Below, piece after piece: positions 1 to 5,907 of a stretch of 5,907 bases of DNA (positions are counted from its first letter, which is position 1; each line of letters begins with the position of its first letter). The stretch is from an uncultured Steroidobacteraceae bacterium. Lineage in GTDB: Bacteria; Pseudomonadota; Gammaproteobacteria; Steroidobacterales; Steroidobacteraceae. The notes under the pieces were generated by a model, which was given only the letters and a program-made list of their open reading frames with translations, did not search any database and had not been told where the DNA came from. Made by a program: the position numbers and the translations under genes. The stretch is from positions 1 to 5,907 of the forward strand of contig CATPBM010000110.1 of the NCBI GenBank assembly GCA_955652625.1, in the 5' to 3' direction.

Positions 1-981
1 CCGGAAACCGACGCGCAGACTCACTACGTGCGCAGCTGGTCGCGACAGGCCTTGCCTGAGCACGATCCCCTGTTCGATCCAGCCACGCTGTCGGCGGCGC
101 GCGGCCTGCGGGGGCGCTTCCAGGGTGCTCTGCTCGGCCTGGCAGCCGGGGACGCCGTGGCGGCTGCGACCCAGTACGGCCGGCCCGGCCGTTTTTCCCC
201 CGTGGGCGACGTGCTGGGCGGCGGGCCCTTCGACCTGCCCCGCGGGGGTTGGAGCGATGACACCGCCATGGCGCTATGCCTCGCCGAGAGCCTGCTCGAG
301 CGCGGATTCGATGCCCGCGATCAGGTCGCCCGTTACCGGCGCTGGCAGCAGGAGGGGTACATGTCCGCGACCGGTCAGTGCCTGGGCATCACCGCGGGCA
401 CTGTCCGGGCGCTGGCGCTCGCGCTGTGGCGACGCCAGACCTTCTCCGGTACCCATGATCCGGACTCTCAGGATCCGGAAGCCCTGTCGCGCGTAGCCCC
501 CGTCGCATTGTATTTCTTCGCCCACCCGGGGCGGGCGGCTGAGCAGGCTGCCGAGGCTGCCCGTACCACCTGTCAGGCGCCGGCAGTGCTGGCGGCGTGC
601 CGTGCCCTGGCGCAGGCGCTGCACGCGGCGCTCTCCGGGGAACCCAAGAGCGCGATTCTGCGGCATGCGCATGCCACCCCCGGAGCGCTCCCGGGGCCTG
701 GCCCGGTTGCGGTGCCCGCCGGGGCCACGGCACCGGCGGCTCTTGCCGCGGCGCTCGAGGTCTTTGCGCGCACACAGAACCTGCGTGATGCACTGCTCGG
801 CGCCGCCAACCTCGGGGGCAACTGCGATGTGGTGGCGGCGGTGTGCGGGGCGCTTGCCGGGGCGCACTACACTGCAAGCGCAATCCCAACATTGTGGCGC
901 AACAGCCTGATGAAACAGCAATTGATTGAAAGCTGCGCTGACCGGCTGTTGGCCCACGTGATGCTGGAGTTCGGCGCCTGA
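1..981 (+). CDS. ADP-ribosylglycohydrolase family protein, 5'-partial (possible C-terminal half of a phosphatase fusion)
   Basis: This family (DraG/ARH, COG1397) removes ADP-ribose from proteins or small molecules using a two-magnesium site in an all-helical fold. Numbered from the GTG at 28, the visible motifs are GALLGLAAGDA (33-43), WSDDTAMALCLAESL (75-89), RYRRWQQEGY (102-111), RVAPVAL (155-161), ARTTCQAP (178-185) and the C-terminal NLGGNCDVVAAVCGALAGA (261-279). The 317 residues from GTG already cover the whole domain. However, the frame is open to base 1, and the nine upstream codons read PETDAQTHY, continuing into VRSW. This resembles the 'ET..Q..YV' end of dual-specificity phosphatase domains, so the true start probably lies outside the window and the GTG at 28 is only a fallback. 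Oddities are Q49 where most members have the metal-binding Glu, S76 for Thr, and N265 and V268 in the usual D-x-D-T motif. The family call is firm; catalytic activity is uncertain. The gene ends 136 nt before the next one on the same strand. Confidence 0.88.
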   Translation, partial: PETDAQTHYVRSWSRQALPEHDPLFDPATLSAARGLRGRFQGALLGLAAGDAVAAATQYGRPGRFSPVGDVLGGGPFDLPRGGWSDDTAMALCLAESLLERGFDARDQVARYRRWQQEGYMSATGQCLGITAGTVRALALALWRRQTFSGTHDPDSQDPEALSRVAPVALYFFAHPGRAAEQAAEAARTTCQAPAVLAACRALAQALHAALSGEPKSAILRHAHATPGALPGPGPVAVPAGATAPAALAAALEVFARTQNLRDALLGAANLGGNCDVVAAVCGALAGAHYTASAIPTLWRNSLMKQQLIESCADRLLAHVMLEFGA

Positions 982-1117
982 GCTGACCTTCCCCATCGAT
1001 GGCGCCGCGCCAGCCGCGGCCGCGAAAGAAATCTGCGCCGTATGCTGAAGACAGCGCGCCAGCGCTTGGGTAAGCTCGCGTTTCTAAAAATCTCCCGTCC
1101 GTACTTCGCTCCCACGT

Positions 1118-2200
1118 ATGCCCCCGACACGTGCCGCTGGCCGTCCCACAACTGCGCGCACCGGCAGGCGCCGGGCCGGCCGCGCTCAGCCGCGCCCCTG
1201 GGTACGGCTGTCGGACGAGCAGCTGCTCAAGATGCGCTTTTGCGATCTGAAGCTCTCCATCGAGCGCTCGCCGCTCGCGCGCCACGTGCGTCGGCTGTAC
1301 GCCGACCTCGAGCGGCGCGGCGTGCGCCTGCGACCGCACGTGTGGCTGTCCGAGGAATGGTTCTCGCCCGATGGCGTGCCGGGCATCGCCGTGCCGTTCT
1401 ACCTTGCGCACCCGCGTCTCGAGCGTCTCGAGCGACGCGTCATGCGCGAAGCTGAAGGCGGCAATACGCGCCTGCTGCTGCGTATCCTGCGTCACGAAGC
1501 CGGGCACGCGCTCGACAACGCCTATCGCCTGCGAAGGCGCAGGCGCTGGCGCGCGGTCTTCGGCCCGGCCTCCCTTCCGTATCCGGCGCGCTACCGCGCA
1601 CGCGCCGGGAGCCGGCGCTACGTGCACCATCTCGGGGAGTGGTACGCGCAGGCCCACCCGACCGAGGATTTTGCCGAGACGTTCGCGGTGTGGCTCACGC
1701 CGAAATCCGGCTGGCGCAAGAACTATGCCGACTGGCCGGCCTTCCACAAGCTCAAGGCGGTGGATGAACTGGTGGCGAGCGTGCGTGATGAACGCGCACC
1801 GGTGCGCAATCGCACGCGCATCGAGCCGATCGATCTCAACACCCGCACACTGGCGCAGCACTACCGCCGCAAGCTCGCACACAACCGGCTGATCCGACGC
1901 GGGCTCGCCGATGAGCTGCTGCAACGCGCCTTCAGCTCCGAGCGCCCGCGGCGCGGAGCGTTGCGGGCCGCGACCCTGCTGCGCGCCGAGGGCCGGCAGC
2001 TCGCCGCCGTGGTGGCGCGCGCCCTGAAAGTCGAGCGCTACAGCGTCGAGCAGATCCTGCGCATGCTCATCGAGCGCAGCGAACGGCTGCAGCTCTACGT
2101 GCGCGGCAACCGCCGTGACGCGCGGCGCTACTTGCGCTGGATGCTCGAGCGGCTCACCGGACTGTACTCCCAGGGCGCAACTCCGCACTTGCCCTTATGA
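1118..2200 (+). CDS. Putative zinc-binding metallopeptidase (HEAGH motif)
   Basis: A 360-residue protein with a zincin active site: RHEAGHALDNAYRL at 125-138 supplies H126, E127 (general base) and H130. PTEDFAETFAVWL at 181-193 probably supplies the third zinc ligand, with E183 favoured and E187 possible. The N-terminal part (about 31-115) carries conserved-looking stretches such as HVWLSEEWFSPDGVPGIAVP (74-93), which I recognise as typical of proteins annotated 'putative zinc-binding metallopeptidase'. An Arg run (139-143) follows the HEAGH helix. Residues 240-350 form a long, basic, helix-rich C-terminal region of unknown role. No signal peptide or membrane segment is seen, so it is probably cytoplasmic. 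The first 28 residues are Arg/Ala/Pro/Thr-rich and look disordered; there is no clear Shine-Dalgarno before the ATG at 1118, so a later start (for example Met39 at 1232) is possible, though it would trim into the folded region. The stop overlaps the ATP-grasp start by ATGA, implying translational coupling. The substrate is unknown. Confidence 0.82.
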   Translation: MPPTRAAGRPTTARTGRRRAGRAQPRPWVRLSDEQLLKMRFCDLKLSIERSPLARHVRRLYADLERRGVRLRPHVWLSEEWFSPDGVPGIAVPFYLAHPRLERLERRVMREAEGGNTRLLLRILRHEAGHALDNAYRLRRRRRWRAVFGPASLPYPARYRARAGSRRYVHHLGEWYAQAHPTEDFAETFAVWLTPKSGWRKNYADWPAFHKLKAVDELVASVRDERAPVRNRTRIEPIDLNTRTLAQHYRRKLAHNRLIRRGLADELLQRAFSSERPRRGALRAATLLRAEGRQLAAVVARALKVERYSVEQILRMLIERSERLQLYVRGNRRDARRYLRWMLERLTGLYSQGATPHLPL

Positions 2201-3231
2201 GACGACTGCGCACGCTCGTCGTGGTGCACGCGAGCCTGGTGCCGCCGATGAGCCTCGAAGGACACAGCGAGAAGGAAATCGAGGAGTGGCGCACGGAGTA
2301 CGACGTCGCCACGACGCTGGCGCAACTCGGGCACGACGTGCGCTGCATCGGCGTGCTCGACAGCCTCACGGAGCTGCGCAGCGCGATCGCCGACTGGGAA
2401 CCGGACATCGTCTTCAACCTGCTGGAGGAATTCGACGGCATCGTCACCTACGACCAGCACGTGGTGGCGTTCCTGGAGCTGATGCGCCAGCCCTACACCG
2501 GCTGCAATCCGCGGGGACTGCTGCTGTCGCGTGACAAGACGCTCTGCAAGCAGCTGCTGGCGTTCCACCGCATCGCCACGCCGCAGTTCGCCGTGTTCCC
2601 CCGCGGCGCGCGCTTCCACGTGCCGAGGAAGCTGCGTTTCCCGCTGTTCGTGAAATCCACGGTCGAGGACGCCTCTCTGGGCATCGCCCAGGCCTCGGTG
2701 GTGGAGGACGCAGCGAAGCTCAAAGAGCGCATCGGGTTCGTGCACGAGCAGGTGAAATCCGACGCCCTGGTGGAGGAGTACATCGAGGGGCGCGAGCTGT
2801 ACGTCGGAGTCCTGGGCAACGAACGTCTCACCCGCCTGCCGGTGTGGGAGATGGTGTTCGGCTCCCTGCCCGACTCGCTCGCCGGCATCGCCACGCGCAA
2901 GGTGAAATGGGACAAGCGCTACCAGGCGAAGTACGGCATCACGACCCGCGCCGCCGCCGATCTGCCCGCGCCAGTGCTCACCGCGCTCGACCGGCTGTCG
3001 CGCCGGATCTATCGGGTTCTCGGCATGTCCGGTTATGCTCGCATGGATTTCCGGGTCACGCCCCAGGGGCAGGTGTACGTGCTGGAAGCCAACGCCAATC
3101 CGAATCTCGAGACCGCCGAGGACTTCGCCGAATCCGCGCGCGCCGCGGGCACGCCTTACGGGCAGCTGCTGGAGCGCCTCATGGACCTCGGGTTGAAATA
3201 CCGCGCACAATGGCGGGCATCCTATGGGTGA
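2197..3231 (+). CDS. ATP-grasp enzyme, D-alanine-D-alanine ligase-like
   Basis: A 344-residue member of the ATP-grasp superfamily, which joins a carboxylate to an amine through an acyl-phosphate. The domain order matches Ddl-type ligases. The N-terminal lobe has NLLEEFDG (74-81) and RQPYTGCNP (97-105). SRDKTLCKQLL (111-121) and FPLFVKS (148-154) carry nucleotide-contacting lysines, likely K114 and K153. DALVEEYIEGRELYVGVLGN (189-208) is the hinge and adenine region. ARMDFRV (281-287) and VLEANANPNLE (295-305) supply the likely magnesium ligands D284, E298 and N300. It differs from true Ddl: the usual HG..GEDG motif of the N-lobe is absent, and the Gly/Ser-rich phosphate loop reads VEDASLGI (156-163). 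I therefore expect a ligase for another peptide or amino acid rather than cell-wall D-Ala-D-Ala synthesis. No Shine-Dalgarno precedes the ATG, and its start overlaps the metallopeptidase stop (ATGA, 2197-2200), so it is probably translated by coupling. The fold is certain; the substrate is not known. Confidence 0.88.
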   Translation: MRRLRTLVVVHASLVPPMSLEGHSEKEIEEWRTEYDVATTLAQLGHDVRCIGVLDSLTELRSAIADWEPDIVFNLLEEFDGIVTYDQHVVAFLELMRQPYTGCNPRGLLLSRDKTLCKQLLAFHRIATPQFAVFPRGARFHVPRKLRFPLFVKSTVEDASLGIAQASVVEDAAKLKERIGFVHEQVKSDALVEEYIEGRELYVGVLGNERLTRLPVWEMVFGSLPDSLAGIATRKVKWDKRYQAKYGITTRAAADLPAPVLTALDRLSRRIYRVLGMSGYARMDFRVTPQGQVYVLEANANPNLETAEDFAESARAAGTPYGQLLERLMDLGLKYRAQWRASYG

Positions 3232-3835
3232 GATCGCCACGCTCATGAAGAACCGGCCACTCGCGCAGGCAGCCCTCATGGCCCTGGTTGCCCTGTGCAC
3301 TGCCTGCACAGACCAGACCAAGGTGCATGAGGGTGAGATGACGCAGCTGCTTGCCCTGCTGCCCGGTCGCTACGAGAACAGCACCCAGGCTGAGATCGAC
3401 GCGCGCAGCGGCGGGCGGCCCGGACACGAGGTGGTCGCCCTGGTCATCACGCACGTCAATACGCCGCGGCTCGGGCATCACGTTTTCTATGCGCAGGAAA
3501 TGGCGGTTGACGATCCGCGCCGCGTCCTGAGCCAGAAGATGTACAGCTTCCGGGTGGATGACAAGCGCGGCATCGTCATGACGCTGTACCAGTTCACCGA
3601 GCCGCTGCGCTGGCGAGACGGGCAGCAGAACAAGGAGCTGTTCACCGGCATCGTGACCGAGGACGTGCAGGCGGAAGGCTGCGAGCTGCTATGGAAGAGG
3701 GAGGGGGAGCGTTACGTCGCGACGCACGATCCCAAGGTGTGTCCCGATGGCGGGGACAGCGCCGCTTTGCACCAGGCGGAACTGGGCGCGGGCACCTTGT
3801 CGATCGGCGACTACAAGTTCCGCAAGGCTCGCTGA
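3224..3835 (+). CDS. CpeT/CpcT-like family protein, probable exported lipoprotein
   Basis: A 203-residue protein with a signal sequence: basic K9/R11, a hydrophobic core (about 14-24) and LCTAC ending at C28, a slightly atypical lipobox with Cys at -3. Lipid attachment and periplasmic location are therefore probable. The mature part resembles CpeT/CpcT: LLPGRYENSTQAEID (45-59), HHVFYAQEMAVDD (85-97), RVLSQKMYSFRVDD (100-113), then EGCELLWKREGERYVA (151-166) and a late C173. In cyanobacteria these proteins attach bilins to phycobiliproteins. Relatives in non-photosynthetic bacteria carry the fold without that known role, and nothing here suggests phycobilins. The ATG at 3224 overlaps the ATP-grasp stop by 8 nt and has a weak ggcgg seven bases upstream. 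Met8 (3245) gives a cleaner signal peptide beginning MKNR and is a real alternative. It is the last gene of the three-gene operon; its partner or ligand is unknown. Confidence 0.75.
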   Translation: MGEIATLMKNRPLAQAALMALVALCTACTDQTKVHEGEMTQLLALLPGRYENSTQAEIDARSGGRPGHEVVALVITHVNTPRLGHHVFYAQEMAVDDPRRVLSQKMYSFRVDDKRGIVMTLYQFTEPLRWRDGQQNKELFTGIVTEDVQAEGCELLWKREGERYVATHDPKVCPDGGDSAALHQAELGAGTLSIGDYKFRKAR

Positions 3836-3844
3836 CAAGCCGCC

Positions 3845-3871
3845 TCAGTTTTTCAGATGCGTATCGAGCCG
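3845..3871 (-). repeat. Diverged second copy of the S9 peptidase gene's 3' end
   Basis: Read on the minus strand, this 27-base segment encodes R-L-D-T-H-L-K-N-stop and matches the true gene end at 3911-3937 (W-L-D-A-H-L-K-N-stop) at 22 of 27 positions. The copies are 66 bases apart, so they share a frame. The differences are GAT/GAC, AAA/AAG, TGA/TAA, ACG/GCG (Thr/Ala) and CGG/TGG (Arg/Trp): two synonymous and one stop-to-stop. The stretch between the copies (PHQPKRFVDASAH) shows no convincing similarity to the peptidase. The likely explanation is the tail left by a deleted tandem paralogue; a small local duplication is the alternative. Confidence 0.6.
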
Positions 3872-3910
3872 GTGCGCTGACGCGTCGACGAAGCGCTTGG
3901 GTTGGTGCGG

Positions 3911-5907
3911 TTAGTTCTTCAGATGCGCGTCGAGCCACCCCAGCACGGTGTGGTACCACTGGACGCTGTTGGCCGGCTTCAGCACCCAGTGATTCTCGTC
4001 GGGGAACACCACGAGCCTGCTCTCGATGCCGCGGCGCTGCAGCGCCGTGAAGGCGCCGATTCCCTGTGAGTAGGGGATGCGGAAGTCCTGCTCGCCGTGG
4101 ATGACGAGCATGGGCGTGCGCCACATGGAGACGAAATCCGCCGGATTGAAGCGCTCGTAGTCTTTCGGGTTCTCGTAGTACGGCCCGCCGAACTCCCACT
4201 CGGGAAACCACAGCTCCTCGGTCGCGTAGTACATCATGCGCTGATCGAACACGCCGTCGTGATTGACGATGCAGCGGAAGCGCTCCGGCCAGTTGCCCTC
4301 GATCCAGTTCATCATGAAGCCCCCGTAGGAAGCTCCCAGCGCGCAGATGCGCTCGCCGTCGAGCCACGGGTACTTCGCGAGCGCCGCGGCGAGTCCCTTC
4401 TGCAGGTCCACGAGCGGCTTGCCGCCCCAGTCGCGGCTGATGGAGTCGGTGAACGCCTGCCCGTAACCGGGCGAGCCGTGGAAATCGATCATCACCACCG
4501 CGTAGCCGGCGCCGGCAAAGGTCTGCGCGTTCCAGCGGTAAGTCCAGATGTTCTGCATGCTCACCTGCGGACCGCCGTGCACGACGAACGCGGTGGGATA
4601 TCGCTTGCCGGGCTCGAAGCCGTAGGGCTTCACGACGTACCCGTACACGGTCTCATCATTCCAGCCCCTGAAGCTGAACTGCTCGAACTCGCTCATGCGC
4701 CGCGCAGCGAGCAGCTCGTGGTTCACATCCGTCAGGCGCCTGGGTGCGCCACCGCCCAGCGCGACTAGGTACAGATCATCCGCTTCCCCGAGGTCGGCGC
4801 GCGCGAGCACCACGCTTGCCCGCGTTGCGCTGTACCCGTCGACCTCGCCGGCGCCCACGAGCTCGCGCGGTGTGCCGGTCTTCGGGTCCACGCGGTACAG
4901 CTTGCGCTGGCCGAGCTCATCGACCGTCGCCAGGAGCGACCTGCCGTCGGGCGTCGCTCCGAGTCGCGCGACCGAGCGGTCCCAGCCGCGGGTGAGGGAG
5001 CGCACCGCGCCGCCGCGGGCACTCTTGAGCATGATGTGGAAGCGGTCGGACTCGAACCCGGGGCGCTCCTGCGCGAGCCACGCCAGATCCCCGTTGGCAA
5101 GAAACACCGGCTGCGCGTCCCAGGCCGGATTGTCGGCCGTGATATTCACCGGCGCGGCGCTGCCGTCTGCGGGCGCCTGGAACAGGTCGAAGTTAGTGGA
5201 CCACGGCTCGCTGGTCCCCGCGATGCGCGCCGAGAACACCAGCGAGCGGCCGTCGGGGCTGAAGGCGAAGTCCTCATCCCCGCCGAAAGGCTTGCCGGGG
5301 ATGTCGGCATCGAAACCCCTGGAGAGATCCACCGGCGTTGCGGCCGTGCCGTCCGCGCCGAGGCGCGCGCTGAACAGGTGCGAGCGCGTGCCAGTGCTCC
5401 ATGTGTCCCAGTGGCGGATGAAGAGCCGATCGTAGCTGCGGCCGGTGGCCTTGTCCTTGGAGCGCGCGGCCAGCCGCTCCTGCGTGCAGGTGAGGGTGGC
5501 GCAGTCCGGGAAGACTTCCATCGACAGCGCCAGCACATCGCCGCGCGGGGAGACACTGAGCGAGCCGACATCGAGCGGATAGTCGGTCACCCGCCGCGCC
5601 TCGCCGCCCCCGAGCACGAGGCGCCATACCTGCGCCGTGCCGGAGTGCGCAGACAGGAAGTACAGGGTGCGGCTGTCGGGCGCCCAGCGTGGGCCCGAGG
5701 CGTTGTCCTTGAGATCCGTCAGAGGCTGCGGAGACGCGTTTTCGGCGCGTGTCAGATCGAGGAACCAGACGCTGGTGCGGCCCTTGTTGGCCTGCATGTC
5801 GGTTTCGCGCTGCACGAAGGCCACGTAGCGGCCATCCGGGGACACCTGCGGGTCGCTCACGCGCTTCAGAACGACCAGATCCTCCGCCGTGAAGGGTGTC
5901 CCGGAGG
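3911..5907 (-). CDS. S9 family peptidase (prolyl oligopeptidase type), 5'-partial
   Basis: A serine peptidase with an N-terminal beta-propeller and a C-terminal alpha/beta-hydrolase domain, of the acylaminoacyl-peptidase/dipeptidyl-peptidase group that cleaves short peptides. The frame is open to the right edge. Upstream of the GTG at 5860 it reads GTPFTAEDLVVLKR and runs into SDPQVSPDGRYVAF, the normal start of the propeller, so GTG is not the true start and only a short N terminus (probably a signal peptide) is missing. Numbered from that GTG, propeller blades show as SPDG-type repeats (7-10, 201-204) and TPDG (303-306). HGGP (428-431) forms the oxyanion site. The triad is S511 in GASYGG, D592 in HGEQDFRIP and H624 in DENHW. 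FPDCATLTC (117-125) holds two cysteines five residues apart, as in proteobacterial exported members, suggesting a disulfide and a periplasmic location. It is convergent with the CpeT-like gene across 75 bases and ends in TAA, followed by an in-frame duplicate tail. Confidence 0.95.
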   Translation of the reverse strand, partial: SGTPFTAEDLVVLKRVSDPQVSPDGRYVAFVQRETDMQANKGRTSVWFLDLTRAENASPQPLTDLKDNASGPRWAPDSRTLYFLSAHSGTAQVWRLVLGGGEARRVTDYPLDVGSLSVSPRGDVLALSMEVFPDCATLTCTQERLAARSKDKATGRSYDRLFIRHWDTWSTGTRSHLFSARLGADGTAATPVDLSRGFDADIPGKPFGGDEDFAFSPDGRSLVFSARIAGTSEPWSTNFDLFQAPADGSAAPVNITADNPAWDAQPVFLANGDLAWLAQERPGFESDRFHIMLKSARGGAVRSLTRGWDRSVARLGATPDGRSLLATVDELGQRKLYRVDPKTGTPRELVGAGEVDGYSATRASVVLARADLGEADDLYLVALGGGAPRRLTDVNHELLAARRMSEFEQFSFRGWNDETVYGYVVKPYGFEPGKRYPTAFVVHGGPQVSMQNIWTYRWNAQTFAGAGYAVVMIDFHGSPGYGQAFTDSISRDWGGKPLVDLQKGLAAALAKYPWLDGERICALGASYGGFMMNWIEGNWPERFRCIVNHDGVFDQRMMYYATEELWFPEWEFGGPYYENPKDYERFNPADFVSMWRTPMLVIHGEQDFRIPYSQGIGAFTALQRRGIESRLVVFPDENHWVLKPANSVQWYHTVLGWLDAHLKN

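Noticed and set aside
1004..1020. Six-base-pair GC hairpin (gccgcg / cgcggc, five-base loop) after the hydrolase gene
   Set aside because: No T-tract follows on either strand and short GC stems are expected by chance here, so I do not call a terminator.
1041..1094. Possible promoter elements (TATGCT; TTGGGT with a nearby A-rich patch) upstream of the metallopeptidase
   Set aside because: Neither has a matching partner box at proper spacing; the evidence is too weak to call a promoter.
1415..1433. Short tandem cgtctcgag repeat in the metallopeptidase gene
   Set aside because: It simply encodes Leu-Glu-Arg twice with the same favoured codons.
1042..1455. 137-codon plus-strand frame starting in the spacer before the metallopeptidase
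   Set aside because: Most of it overlaps the metallopeptidase in another frame and is Arg/Ala-rich without motifs; the start has no ribosome site.
389..2188. 599-codon open frame on the minus strand across the hydrolase and metallopeptidase genes
   Set aside because: Its translation has low-complexity Arg/Ala/Pro/His composition and no motif, and it lies opposite two genes with clear family motifs. Such frames are common in high-GC DNA.
2128..3321. 397-codon open frame on the minus strand opposite the ATP-grasp gene
   Set aside because: It shadows the codon pattern of a well-supported gene, with no recognisable domain.
3874..3896. Inverted repeat gcgct / agcgc in the convergent gap
   Set aside because: A five-base stem with a 13-base loop and no T-tract is not a credible terminator.
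4097..4768. 223-codon plus-strand frame inside the S9 peptidase gene
   Set aside because: It is antisense to the conserved catalytic domain and shows no family features.

Overview
The window is about 5.9 kb of high-GC bacterial DNA. Codon third positions are strongly G/C, so long spurious ORFs open on the opposite strands. The gene content (a Cys-pair S9 peptidase, a HEAGH metallopeptidase paired with an ATP-grasp enzyme, and a CpeT-like lipoprotein) points to a proteobacterium, most likely a gammaproteobacterium of the Xanthomonadales/Nevskiales/Steroidobacterales sort. That placement is inference from gene style, not from a marker gene. No RNA gene, CRISPR array, insertion sequence or phage gene is visible.

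Layout: (1) 1-981, plus strand: the 3' part of an ADP-ribosylglycohydrolase (DraG/ARH-like) gene. Its frame is open through the left edge, and the first visible residues resemble the end of a dual-specificity phosphatase domain, so the full protein may be a phosphatase-hydrolase fusion. Several canonical metal-site residues are substituted. (2) 982-1117: a spacer of 136 bases with no convincing promoter or terminator. (3) 1118-3835, plus strand: three overlapping genes forming an apparent operon. They encode a putative zinc metallopeptidase (HEAGH), a D-Ala-D-Ala-ligase-like ATP-grasp enzyme (joined by an ATGA overlap) and a small CpeT/CpcT-like exported protein or lipoprotein (8-nt overlap). 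(4) 3836-3910: a convergent gap holding a second, diverged copy of the last eight codons and stop of the neighbouring peptidase gene. (5) 3911-5907, minus strand: an S9-family prolyl-oligopeptidase-type serine peptidase, complete at the C terminus and cut at the N terminus by the right edge.

How they may work together: the tight coupling of a peptidase with an ATP-grasp ligase suggests making and trimming of a peptide or amide-linked product, or ligation to a protein tail. The lipoprotein could act in the envelope in the same process, but no substrate can be read from the sequence. The S9 peptidase is convergent and probably independent, with a general role in degrading exported peptides. The points most worth a second look are the ligase-peptidase-CpeT operon, the altered active site of the hydrolase, and the in-frame duplicated peptidase tail.
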